From Nemania diffusa (taxonomy: Eukaryota > Ascomycota > Sordariomycetes > Xylariales > Xylariaceae), in NCBI GenBank assembly GCA_038501195.1, contig JBBPUQ010000009.1:1-64000 (forward strand): 64,000 bases of DNA, written 5' to 3'. A program made the position numbers and the translations under genes. Within the stretch, counting starts at the first letter, position 1; the number at the start of each line of letters is the position of its first letter. Positions 26,631-37,300 of the stretch are shown here, piece after piece. The notes below the pieces were generated by a model, which saw only the letters and a program-made list of their open reading frames with translations, had not been told where the DNA came from and ran no database searches.

Positions 26631-28251
26631 AGCTTTATATTTCTGTTTTTTTTTTTTTTTTAAATATAAAACTTAGTTGTTTTTAAAACGCAATGTTTTT
26701 TTATTATTTAAATTTAAAGCTAAAATATCAAGTTTTTTTTTAAATTTTAAAGTTAGATATAGCAAAATTTTTTTTACTTTAAATATAATTTTGTTTTTTT
26801 TTTTTTGTAGATTTTTTATTTATAAAATTTTCAAATATTATATATAAACATTTTTAATAATATTTAAATTAAAAATTATATATATTTTGTTTAATAGTAT
26901 TTAAAATAACTTATATTGTAATAAACTTTATATTAAAAATATTATTATTAAAAAAAATTTAGTTTTTATTAAAGTTTATAATTTTTATGTTTATGTTTTA
27001 ATATAAAAAAACTTGTTAATAAATAATACTTATTATAATATAGCAAAAATTAAAGCTTTAATTATATTGTTTTATAATTATTTAAAAAAACATAAATAAA
27101 AGTGTTTATTAATAATAGCTGTTTTTAAAATAAACTAAAATAAGCTTAAGTTTAAATAATAAAACATTAAAGTTTTTTAGTTTTTTAAAAAAAAGCTTGC
27201 AAAAAAGTTATATAAACAAACATTTAATACTGTTTATATTAATATATAAAGCATAATTAAATAAGTTATAAAAGTTCAATATATTTTTATATAGTTTTAA
27301 CTTATTATAACAAAACAATAAATATAAAGTTTTTAATAGTTTTAAAAACTTTAAACAAAAATATTTTAATATATTGCAAAAATAATTTATTAATAGTATT
27401 ACTAAATAAAACAAAATAATATTATATTAAATAAAAGCAATTATTTAATATATAATATTTTAAAAGTTTTTAGCTATATAAGCTTTATTAACAATTAATA
27501 AACTAAAGTAGTACTATTTTAAAATAAAAATAATATCGATTTTACTTTTTTTTTTTAGTTTTATTTACTTTTTAAAACTTTTGTTTATTAAAATTTGCTT
27601 TATTAAATTTATTTTAAGCTTAAATTTAATAAAATTATTATTATTAAATAAGCTAAATTTTTTTTGTTTTAATTAAATAAAATTTTTAATAAACTATAAA
27701 GTTTTTATAATATAATAATTTAAAAAAGTTTATATAAATGTTATAATAACTATTTAACTAGTTTAAAAGTAATTAATATAAATAAATTTAATAAAAATAT
27801 TAAAAACAAAATATTTATAAATATAAGTAAAATATTTTATTTTTAAAAAAAATTGTTTATTTTATAATTTTTTTTATTAATAGTTGTTATTATTTTTTTT
27901 AAATTTTGCTAGTTTAAAACTTGATTTTTTTTTATATAGTTATATTTAGTTTTGTTTTTTTTATATATAAAAAAAATCTTAAATATATTTTTAAAAAACT
28001 TTTATAAATATTAAAAAGTTTAAATTGTTATAAAAAATATAGTAAAAACTAAATAAAAATAATATTTTAATAAGCTTTTTATTTGTTTAATTTTTATTTT
28101 TAAAATATAATAAGCTATTGTTTTATTATAAATAATAGTTTTGTTAATTTTATATTTATTTATAAAAAAAGCAAAATATAAAAATATTAACATTTTGTTT
28201 AAAAGTTTTGCTATATTTATTAAAAAAAAAAAGTTAATAATAAATTATAAA

Positions 28252-28299
28252 ATTAAAAAATAAAATATATTTAAATAATTAAATATTTTATTTTTTAAA
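28252..28299. repeat. Palindromic element (dispersed family) in copy A
   Basis: Arms ttaaaaaataaaatatattt and aaatattttattttttaaat around a short centre. The same palindrome is at 57,798-57,845 in copy B. Confidence 0.8.
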
Positions 28300-29552
28300 T
28301 AAAATAAAACTGCATTTATTAATAAGTTAATAAAATTAATAAATAGTTTTATTATTTAAAGCTATTTTTGTGTTTTTTTAATTAATTTTAAAATAATAAG
28401 TAGTGTTTTAAACTAAAAGCGATTTTTTTATAAAGCTACTAATTACTAATTAATTAATAACAATATATTTTTGTTTTTAAGTTTTTGTTTTTTTAACTGT
28501 TTTTATAGCTAAAGCAATATTATTATTATTAGCTTTATTTTCAAGTTTATTTTTTGCAACTTTAAAAGTTTGCTAAATTATATTCTATTTAACTAAATTT
28601 TCTAGTTTATTTTTATTATTAATAAAAACAATCGTTTTAATTTTAGTGTTTTTTTTATTTTATATTAGTAATTTAAAATTACTAATAATATTTTAACTAA
28701 TTAAAACTTTTGTTTAATTATAAATATATTTATAGTTTATAATATTTAAATGTAGTAATTTTTATAAGCTTTTTATTATAAATAATAATAGTATTTACTT
28801 TTAAATAATAAATAGTTAAAATAAAATCTTTTGTTTTTTTTAAAAACTTTAAAACTTGTAAAAATTAATAAAAGCATTGTTTATTAGTTTTTTTAAATAG
28901 TTTATTACGTAATATTTTTTGCAGCTTTTTTGTTTTATATATTACGATTTAATAGCTATATTTGTTTTAGCTGTAAATTTAAAGCTAGCTAATATATTTT
29001 TAGCTATATTATTAGCAGCAAGTTTATTAATATTTATTTTAAAAATAACATATATAACTTTGTTAATAATAATAAAAAAAGTAATAATGTTTTTATTTAT
29101 ATATTACTGTTTATAATAAAAATTACTGCTTAATTTATATTAATAAAATTAATAATAAGTTATTGTAGCTAATATTTAATATTAGTTTTTAATAGTAAAA
29201 CTAAAAATTATAAAGCAGTTATTATTACTATAAATATAAAAATAATTAAAAAATGCAAAAAGTAAGTTTTTTGTTGCTATTATTATTATATAGCTAATAA
29301 TAAATAATAAATAATTTTTATTAATTAGTTTAATATTTATATTAAAAAAACTAAATATATTGTTTATTGTTTATTAAACTATTATATTATAAGTTTTATT
29401 AACATTTATTAACAACTATAGTTTATTATTTATAAAGTTTAAAAATATAGCAACTTTAAATATTTTTATATTTATATAAATATTATAATAGTTATAATAT
29501 AGTTTTAATATAGCTAATATTATAAAAAAATTAACAATAAAAAGCAATAATA

Positions 29553-29599
29553 ATTAAAAAATAAAATATATAAAAAACTAAATATTTTATTTTTTAATT
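29553..29599. repeat. Palindromic element (dispersed family) in copy A
   Basis: Left arm aattaaaaaataaaatatat, right arm aatattttattttttaatt. The copy B equivalent is at 59,081-59,125. Confidence 0.8.
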
Positions 29600-30159
29600 T
29601 TATATAAATAAAATATATAAAAAAAAATTACATATTATATATATTAATAAAAAAATAAAACATGTTTATATTTATAAAATAAAACTAGTAAATAAAAAAC
29701 TTACTTTATAATTTATAATAAGTTATATTATAAACTTTAATATTATATATTTATATATTTTTTATTTTATTATAGTTATAAATAATTTATATTTATATTA
29801 CTTTTATAATTAATAGTATTTTAATTAGTAAAACTTTAGTTTTATTATAAAAAAAGTATTAAATTAACTAAAAATTATTTAAATAAGCAGTAAAAAGCTC
29901 TTATATATTTTTATTATAAAAAAAGTCTTTTTTTTTATAAAAAATTAGTAATAATTTAGCTATTTTATAAATATATTAATATATATATATAATAAAAAAT
30001 AAAACATATAATAAAAAAAAACCTAAAAAATAAAATATTTAAAAAAATAAGCAAGCATTTTTAATAAAAAAAAATATAAAAAAAAAAAAAGTACACATTT
30101 TTAAAAAAAAAAGTTGTAAAAAATAAAAAAGTAAAAAAAAGTAAAATAAAAAAATAAAT

Positions 30160-30300
30160 AAATATAAAATATTTTGTTTTTTAATTTTTTAATTAAAACT
30201 AAAAATATTTAAATATTAAAATAACTATATATTAAATATTTTATTTTTTAATAAACTATTTAAATAATAAAATAATTATATATTAAATATTTTATTTTTA
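30160..30300. repeat. Cluster of palindrome-family arms in copy A
   Basis: An aaatattttgttttttaatt arm is followed by two right arms (ttaaatattttattttttaa and ttaaatattttatttttaat), each preceded by aaaataattatata-type sequence. Copy B at about 59,660-59,756 has one fewer unit, so a unit of roughly 55 bp was gained or lost. Confidence 0.65.
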
Positions 30301-30619
30301 ATATATATAATTAAATATAAAAAAATAAAAAATAAAAATAAATAATAGTTATTAATAATTAGTTAAATATTAACTATTAATATTACAAACTTATAATATA
30401 TTTTAAAAAAGTTTAACAATTTATTTAATTAAATATAAAAGTTATTATAACTAAAAATTTATATATATATAATAAATTTAATATATATAAATAAATAAAT
30501 TTATAATTATTTATTATTTAATAATATATTAATTTATTGTTATAAATATATAATTGTATTATTAAATAGTAATTAGTTTATATATTAAATATATTGTTTA
30601 ATATTTAATTAAATAAATA

Positions 30620-30920
30620 ATAAAAAAATAAAAAAAAGCAAAAAATATAATATAATATTTAATGTTTTTATTAAATATATAGTTAAAAAATAAAAAAAAG
30701 CAAAAAATATAACACTAAATCTGTTGTTTTTATTAAATATATAATTAAAAAATAAAAAAAAGCAAAAAATATAACATTAAATCTGTTGTTTTTATTAAAT
30801 ATATAATTAAAAAATAAAAAAAAGCAAAAAATATAATACAATATTTAATATTTTTATTAAATATATAATAAAAAAATAAAAAAACGCAAAAAGTACAATA
30901 TAATATCTAGTGTTTTAATT
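30620..30920 (+). repeat. 62-bp tandem array, five units, end of copy A
   Basis: The landmark ttttatta occurs at 30,666, 30,728, 30,790 and 30,852, and a variant end at 30,914, a 62-bp period. The unit is close to aaaataaaaaaaagcaaaaa, atataacattaaatctgttg and tttttattaaatatataatt. Units differ at C/T and G/A sites. Array length differs in copy B. Confidence 0.9.
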
Positions 30921-31015
30921 AAATATATATAATTAATATAAAAAAAATAAAACAAAATTTTAATTAAGTTAAACAAATATTTAAAGTTAACTTTAATTTA
31001 TAACTTGTTATAATT

Positions 31016-31439
31016 TAAATAATAAAAATATAATTATAAATTTAATATATATAATAATATATTTAAATTAATTAAAATAAAAAGTTTAAAATTATAAACA
31101 TTTTAAATAAATTTTATAAAGCTATATTATATATATTATTTAATTAATATATAACTTTATTATTATATTATATATATATTTCAAATATTTTTTAAACTAT
31201 ATTTATTAAATAATATAAGTTTAAATTTAAATATAATTTTGTTTAATAAATAAATTCAATATATTTAAAAATTAATTTTATTATTTATATAATATAAATA
31301 TATTTTATTTATGAAAAATTTTATTTAAATTTAAATTAATATAAAATAAATATCAATAATATAAAAATAAATAAAAATTAAATAAATATATATAAATAAA
31401 TAAAAATATAATATAAAATATATTTAAAATATTTATATT
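31016..31439. other. A/T-rich spacer, nothing recognised
   Basis: Follows the right boundary of copy A. It is very low in G+C but has more residual C and G than the telomere-side block. No gene, RNA or clear repeat found. Confidence 0.5.
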
Positions 31440-33435
31440 TAAAATTAAATTTAAATTATATTAAAATACTTTTTATAATATAATAAAATTGTTATATTTT
31501 TATAATTTTTATTATTTTTTAATTATTAAATATTTTATATTTTTAATAAAATAATATTTATTATATTTATTATATAGTTTATTTAATATATTATACTTTT
31601 TAAATTTTATTTACTATAATTTTATAATTATAAATTATAAATATTAACTAAATTAAATTAATATATATAATTTATTTTTTTATATTTTTAATTTATAATT
31701 AATTAAAAATTTTAAAAATATTTACTTAATTATTTAATATAAATTTATATATATTTTAAATTATAAATTACAAATATTAAATGTATATAAATATAAAAAC
31801 TATTTAAAATAATATTTTTTAAATATATTTAATAATTAATGTTTATTTTATTTATAAATAATTTTAACTTTAAATTATAAAATATAAAAAATAATATTAT
31901 TATATAATATATAATAAATTTAATAATTTAATTAAAAAATACATTTAATTAATTTATATAAAATATTATAATAATTTAAATTAAAAATTAAATATAAATA
32001 TAATATATAATTTAATATTTAGATTAATTATAGTTATTTAATAAATTATAATATAAAATATTAATTATATAAATAAAATATTGTTTAAATTATTAAATAT
32101 AAAATTATATATTATAAATATAAAAAGTTTAAAATTATTATAAACATTAATAAATATAAATATATTGTTATTATATTTATAATAATATTTTTATTATATA
32201 AATCTTTTTAAGTTATAAAACTTTATTTTATTTTTATGTTTATAATATTAATAAAATTATAAATAAAAAAAAATATTATTATTATTAAATATATATAAAT
32301 AATTATATTTTATATATATAAAATTGATTAAAAATAATAATAAATTATATTGAATTTAAAAAAAGTATTATTAATTGAAATAATACTTAATTTAATTTAA
32401 TATTATATTATTAACTATAATATTAATATATATAAATTGAAAGTATTTTATATTAATAATTCAAATAATATAATAAATAAATAAAAGCTATAAATTAATT
32501 ATTAAATGTTTATATATAATATATTAAATATTAATATTAAGTTTTAATTATATTAGTTAATAAATAACATTTTAATATATAAAAATTAAAATAGTTTAAA
32601 TAATAAATATTAATATTATAATAAATTTATATAAATTAATTATTATTAAATATATAATAAAAGAATTTTAAAAATAAATAACTATATTAAAATTTAAATT
32701 ATATATATATATTTAAACTATTTTATATATTTTATATATTTTATATATTTTATATATGTTTTATATTTTATACATTTTATACATTTTATATATTTTATAT
32801 ATTTTATACATTTTGTATATTTTATTAATTTAATATATTATATATTGTTTATATATTTTATATATTTTATACATTTTATATAGTTTTTACATTTTATATA
32901 TTTTATATATTTTATACATTTTATATATTTTATACATTTTATATATTTTATACATTTTATACATTTTATACATTTTGGATATTTTATTAATTTGATATAT
33001 TATATTTTGTTTATATATTTTATACATTTTATACAATTTATCCATTTTATACATTTTGTATATTTTATTAATTTGATATATTATATTTTGTTTATATATT
33101 TTATACATTTTATACAATTTATCCATTTTATACATTTTGTATATTTTATATATTTTATATATTTTATATAGTTTATACATTTTATACATTTTATATATTT
33201 TATTTATTTAATATATTATAGTTATTTTATATTATATATATATTTTATATATTTTATATATTTTATACATTTTATACAATTTGTATATTTAATATATGTT
33301 ATATATAAAATATAATTTATAAATTTTATATATTTATTTATATTTTATGCATTATATATATTATTTAAATTATATATTTTGGAATTTTTTAATATATGTA
33401 TTATTATTATGAATTTTATTTTAACCCTAAACCGA
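31440..33435 (+). repeat. Subtelomeric repeat, less decayed copy (pairs with 10,850-12,240)
   Basis: Colinear with the 10.85-12.24 kb segment: attttataattataaattat, then aaatattaa, then tatatattttaaattataaa, then the 9-bp minisatellite and attattattatgaattttat. It still holds C and G at sites that are T and A in the left copy. It ends in an interstitial telomere-like motif and runs straight into the 455-bp satellite, the same order as at 10.85-12.6 kb, so repeat, minisatellite and satellite were duplicated as one unit. Confidence 0.75.
32705..33300. repeat. 9-bp minisatellite (attttataY)n with 81-bp higher-order period
   Basis: Tandem attttatat and attttatac units over about 600 bp. Interrupting segments with ttaatttgatatattatatt recur at 32,987 and 33,068, exactly 81 bp (nine units) apart, with a related copy at 32,828. 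Because the unit is a multiple of three, the minus strand has a 100-codon frame (33,189 down to 32,887) reading MYK, IYK and MDK triplets. That frame is a product of the repeat rather than evidence of a gene. Confidence 0.9.
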
Positions 33436-33436
33436 A
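33421..33436 (+). repeat. Interstitial telomere-like motif
   Basis: ttaaccctaaaccgaa contains one exact CCCTAA and a partial second unit in the same orientation as the chromosome-end telomere. It sits exactly between the 9-bp minisatellite repeat and the satellite. The decayed counterpart near 12,222-12,233 reads taattttaaatt, C to T at every position. Confidence 0.6.
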
Positions 33437-33444
33437 AAATCTTC

Positions 33445-33900
33445 AAAATATAAGCGTTAAGTTTGACTTACTATAATAAATAATAAATATATAATAAACT
33501 ATAGTAAATAATAACTATATAATAAACTATAGTAAATAATAAATAGAAAATAAATTATAATAAATAATAAATATATAATAAACTATAATAAATAATAAAT
33601 ATAAAATAAACTATAATAAATAATAAATATAAAAAAAACAATTGTTGAATTCTTTGCCACTTTATCAAAGTGCCAAAGAATACACTAGTCCAAAAAGAGG
33701 TTTGACCTACTATAAAAAATAATAAATATAAAATAAACTATAAATATAAAAAAAACAACAATTGAATTCTTAGTGTTAAAAAACACACTAGTCCTAAAAG
33801 AGGTTTGACACTTTATCAAAGTGCTAAAGAATACGCTAGTCCTAAAAGAGGTTTGACCTATATTTTCTATTACTGTAAGCCTAGGTAAAAAAAGCTTATT
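33445..33900 (+). repeat. 455-bp satellite, unit 1 (least decayed)
   Basis: Starts aaaatataagcgttaagttt and ends gtaaaaaaagcttatt. The first half is an A-rich array of about 30-35-bp subunits (taataaataataaatataat type). The second half has three modules of ctagtccWaaaagaggtttgac, two of them preceded by a cactttatcaaagtg hairpin and two by a caattg-gaattc motif. It retains TpC, CpC and CpG sites that are missing elsewhere. Compared with unit 2 it keeps more C and G (gaattcttt against gaatttttt, gtgcc against gtgct, aagagg against aaaaag). No open reading frame. A tRNA- or SINE-type origin was considered but not supported. Confidence 0.9.
33649..33681. repeat. 15-bp-arm hairpin inside satellite unit 1
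   Basis: attctttgccacttt and aaagtgccaaagaat flank the three-base loop atc, with one C-C mismatch. Unit 2 has the same hairpin with two C-to-T changes, and a shorter copy (cactttatcaaagtg) recurs later in each unit. Such a compact hairpin repeated within a satellite could be a cruciform, protein-binding or transcript-folding site; no function is known. Confidence 0.75.
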
Positions 33901-34355
33901 AAAATATAAGCGTTAAGTTTAACTTACTATAATAAATAATAAATATATAATAAACTATAGTAAATAATAACTATATAAAAACTATAGTAAATAATAAATA
34001 GAAAATAAATTATAATAAATAATAAATATATAATAAACTATAATAAATAATAAATATAAAATAAACTATAATAAATAATAAATATAAAAAAAACAACTGT
34101 TGAATTTTTTGCCACTTTATCAAAGTGCTAAAGAATACACTAGTCCAAAAAAAAGTTTGACCTACTATAAAAAATAATAAATATAAAATAAACTATAAAT
34201 ATAAAAAAAACAACAATTGAATTTTTAGTGTTAAAAAACACACTAGTCCTAAAAGAGGTTTGACACTTTATCAAAGTGCTAAAGAATACGCTAGTCCTAA
34301 AAGAGGTTTGATTTATATTTTCTATTACTGTAAGCCTAGGTAAAAAAAGCTTATT
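33901..34355 (+). repeat. 455-bp satellite, unit 2
   Basis: Tandem copy of 33,445-33,900 at an exact 456-bp offset. It has a 3-4-bp shorter A-rich part and about ten transitions. At most differing sites unit 2 has T or A where unit 1 has C or G, almost all in TpC, CpC, GpA or GpG contexts (tttgac to tttaac, gacc to gatt). At one site unit 2 keeps C (caactgtt) where unit 1 has T. After 34,355 the sequence departs from the satellite (agaataaaat). Confidence 0.9.
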
Positions 34356-37300
34356 AGAATAAAATTAAAAGTTGCAAATAAATCTTGTTTATTAATTATT
34401 TATATATAGTAAATTAGCTTAAGTGTACTTTATATACTAAACTATATATAAATTAAAATTTTTAAAGCGTTAAATGTTATATAAAAAGTACTAATTATAT
34501 TTAACAACTATTTAAAAACTTGTATACTAGTTAAAACTTTTATAATATAGTTTATAATGTTATAAAGTTGTAAAATTAAAACGTTTAAGTTATTTGCTAT
34601 AGTGCTATTTATAAACTAGTTTATATATTATATATTATTAAAACTAAATTAATGCATATTATATGCTTCAGTTAATATTTAATTAGCAATTTATATAATA
34701 CTTGTTTTTTTGAGCTAGCTTTTACAAAAACTTACAATATAGTAGAATTGCAAAAGCAGTATTTATTTTTTATACTTTATAATGTATATTTATTAATTAA
34801 TACTATTGTTTTTAATATATAGTACAATACAACATTTTATATAGCTATAAAACAAAAAATAAAAAATTAATATATAATTTAACTTTTTAAACTTTATTTT
34901 TATTAGTAAATTTTGATATTTATAACTAGCTACTATAGCTTATTATTAATAATATTATAACATTATTAATATTTGTTTAATAGTTTATTTATTAGTAAAA
35001 AAAATAACTAATATTATTTTATAAATTAAAAAGCTATTAAACAGTAATAGTTAAGCTTTAACTTTTATTATAATATAATATATGCTTTTTTGTAATATAT
35101 AGTTAAGTTTTAACTGTTTAAATATAAAATTAACTATTGTACTAGCTAAACTTTTAAAACTTTAAAACTTTAAATTTTTATTGTAAAACTTTTTAACTTT
35201 TAATATATAACTATTTAAAAAAAATAAATAATACTTAAACATATTTTTAAAATATAGAAATAATATGTTATATTAATTTTAAATTAGCTTGTTTTTACTT
35301 GCTTGTACTATTTAATTTATTTTAATATTTAACTGTTTAAATTTAAAAAATAAAAGTAACAATAAATTTAAAACGAAGTAACAGTTTATAATAGTATATA
35401 ATACTAAGTTTTTACATTCGATTTTATATTATTAATAAAGTAATTAAAGCATATAAATAAAAATAAATATTAATAAAAATAAGTATTAAAATTTCTAGTT
35501 TTATAAAAGTTTAATGTTTTATAATATAATATATATAGCAAAAGTATAATTACTAAATAATTTAAAAAGCGAAAAAAAAGTATACAAAGCAAAATAAGTT
35601 ATATAGCAATAAAAAAAAAAGTAAAATTGTAAACTAAAGCAATAAATAAATAAAAAACTAAAAAGTAAAAAAAGTTGATTAATAAAAGCAAGTAAAGCTA
35701 AATATATATAAAAAAATGTGTAGCTTTATTTAGTACATGCTATAATATTGAACTGTTTTTTTATAATACTTTTATTTTTATATATATTTTTGCTTATAAA
35801 TTACTGTTTAATTTTACAAAAACAAAAAATACTGCAACAGCTATTGTTTATTTTGCAACTTTTTGTTATTTAAAACAATATAATATAATAAAGCTTTATT
35901 TTATTATTTAATTTATTTACTACTTATTATTTATTATTTTTTTTTAACTATAATATAAACTTATATAAAAAAGCTATTTTTTAAAGCTTATATAAACATA
36001 TATTATTATAAACTATATAATATATAATTAATTGTTTTTTAACTTAAATATATATTTGTTATTAAAAAAAAATAGATTTTAATATTGTTATTTATATATT
36101 AATTAACATTAACTAAATATTAAATAAACAAAACAAAGCAATTAAAATTTATTTAAATAAATATAATTTAACTTTATTTATATAATAAATTTTTATTTAT
36201 AATTTATATTTATTAATTTATTTTTATATTAATATAAATATTGTATAACTTTTAATAATTTAGTTATTTATAATTAAGCTTGGTTTTTTGTTAAACTAAA
36301 TTTTGTAATAGTTTAGTATTAATATACTGTTTACAAAGTGTATATTAAATATATTAAGTTATAATATTTAGCTATTAAAACTATACTATATTTATTAAAC
36401 TATTTAAATTAATTGTTTTGTTATTATTAATAAAATTAAAGCTTAGTTATAAAATTAGTACTTTAAATAGTATAACTTATATTATAAAATGTTATAGAAT
36501 TTAAAACGAGACTTTTTAGTGCTGTTTATAAGTTTATTATATAAATACTTATATAACTAATTAACTAGTTATTTATTATTTACTATAGTAGCTGTTACAA
36601 TTAATTTAGTTGCTATTTTTAGTATTAAAAGCTACATTATAAACTAAAATAATTTGTTATATAGTATTTGTATTTATATACTATAAGTAATGTTATAATA
36701 TATAATAAAGTTTTTAAATTATTTATTAAAAGTTTAAAGCTTTTTTTTTTTAGCTATAACAACTATAATAAAACTTCAAGTATAAATAATATAAGTTATA
36801 AAACAATTTGTAAAAAAAGTCTATATAGTAATAAAATATAATAAGTAAATTATTTATATAATATTATAAAAAATTAGCTATAACTATTTATTAACTTTTA
36901 ACAATATAAAAAAAATATAAAACAGTTTTAAAAAAATAATTGTATATTTTTAGTGTTATTAACTATGTTATATTAACATGTTTTGTAAAATTTTATACTA
37001 AAACTATTTGTTTTAAAATAAACTAATTATATAAAAAAGTTTACATAAAGTTTAATATAGCTAATTAATATATATTAAATGTAAAAATATCGCTTGCGTT
37101 AACTATATAAATATAGTATAATTTTATAGCTAATAAAGCAAGCTCAAAGTTTGAAATATTATATAGTACTAAGTTATATAATAACTAATAAAGTTTATAC
37201 TGCAAAAATCTACAAATAAATATATAGTTTATAACTTAAAAACTAAATAAAAAAAAAAAAAAAAAAGTTAAAACTAATTAAAAGCTATAAATATATTAAA

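Larger units (their letters stand above)
12851..27681. other. Moderately decayed, gene-free repeat block with purine-C signature
   Basis: G+C is about 17% near 13 kb and falls to roughly 5-10% by 20-27 kb. Surviving C almost always follows A or G. I find no coding region I would defend; the longest frame is listed at 22,554. The contents I can resolve are minisatellites, hairpins and palindromes given as separate entries. The remaining stretches show no gene, RNA or promoter signal and are probably decayed transposons of unrecognisable class. Confidence 0.8.
27682..31015 (+). repeat. Copy A of a 3.3-kb repeat (pairs with 57,225-60,655)
   Basis: From aatttttaataaactataaa at the left to ttaactttaatttataactt at the right, this segment matches copy B throughout in the same orientation. 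Nearly all differences are C/T or G/A, with copy A usually keeping the C or G. Copy A has 5 units of a terminal 62-bp array against 8 in copy B, an additional palindrome near 30.2 kb, and a short extra stretch near 28,320. It contains family palindromes at 27,806-27,850, 28,252-28,299, 29,553-29,599 and 30,160-30,300. The right boundary coincides with a switch to nearly pure A/T DNA. The original element type is not recognisable; no terminal repeats are visible. Confidence 0.9.

Noticed and set aside
27208..27414. 68-codon minus-strand frame
   Set aside because: Composition typical of random A/T-rich translation; no paralogue or signal.
28919..29116. 65-codon plus-strand frame as a small membrane protein
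   Set aside because: It begins at TTG rather than ATG, and copy B at 58.47 kb has a stop where copy A has CGA, so there is no constraint.
30620..30920. CRISPR-like array (regular 62-bp spacing)
   Set aside because: There are no unique spacers: the whole 62-bp unit repeats, and the telomere indicates a eukaryote.
32887..33189. 100-codon minus-strand frame of MYK/IYK repeats as a gene
   Set aside because: It is the translation of a 9-bp minisatellite whose period is a multiple of three, and the twin array at 12.0 kb shows no constraint.
33680..33860. tRNA- or SINE-derived origin of the ctagtccWaaaagaggtttgac modules (gaggtttgac vaguely like a B box)
   Set aside because: No A box, cloverleaf or CCA context; the resemblance is too short.
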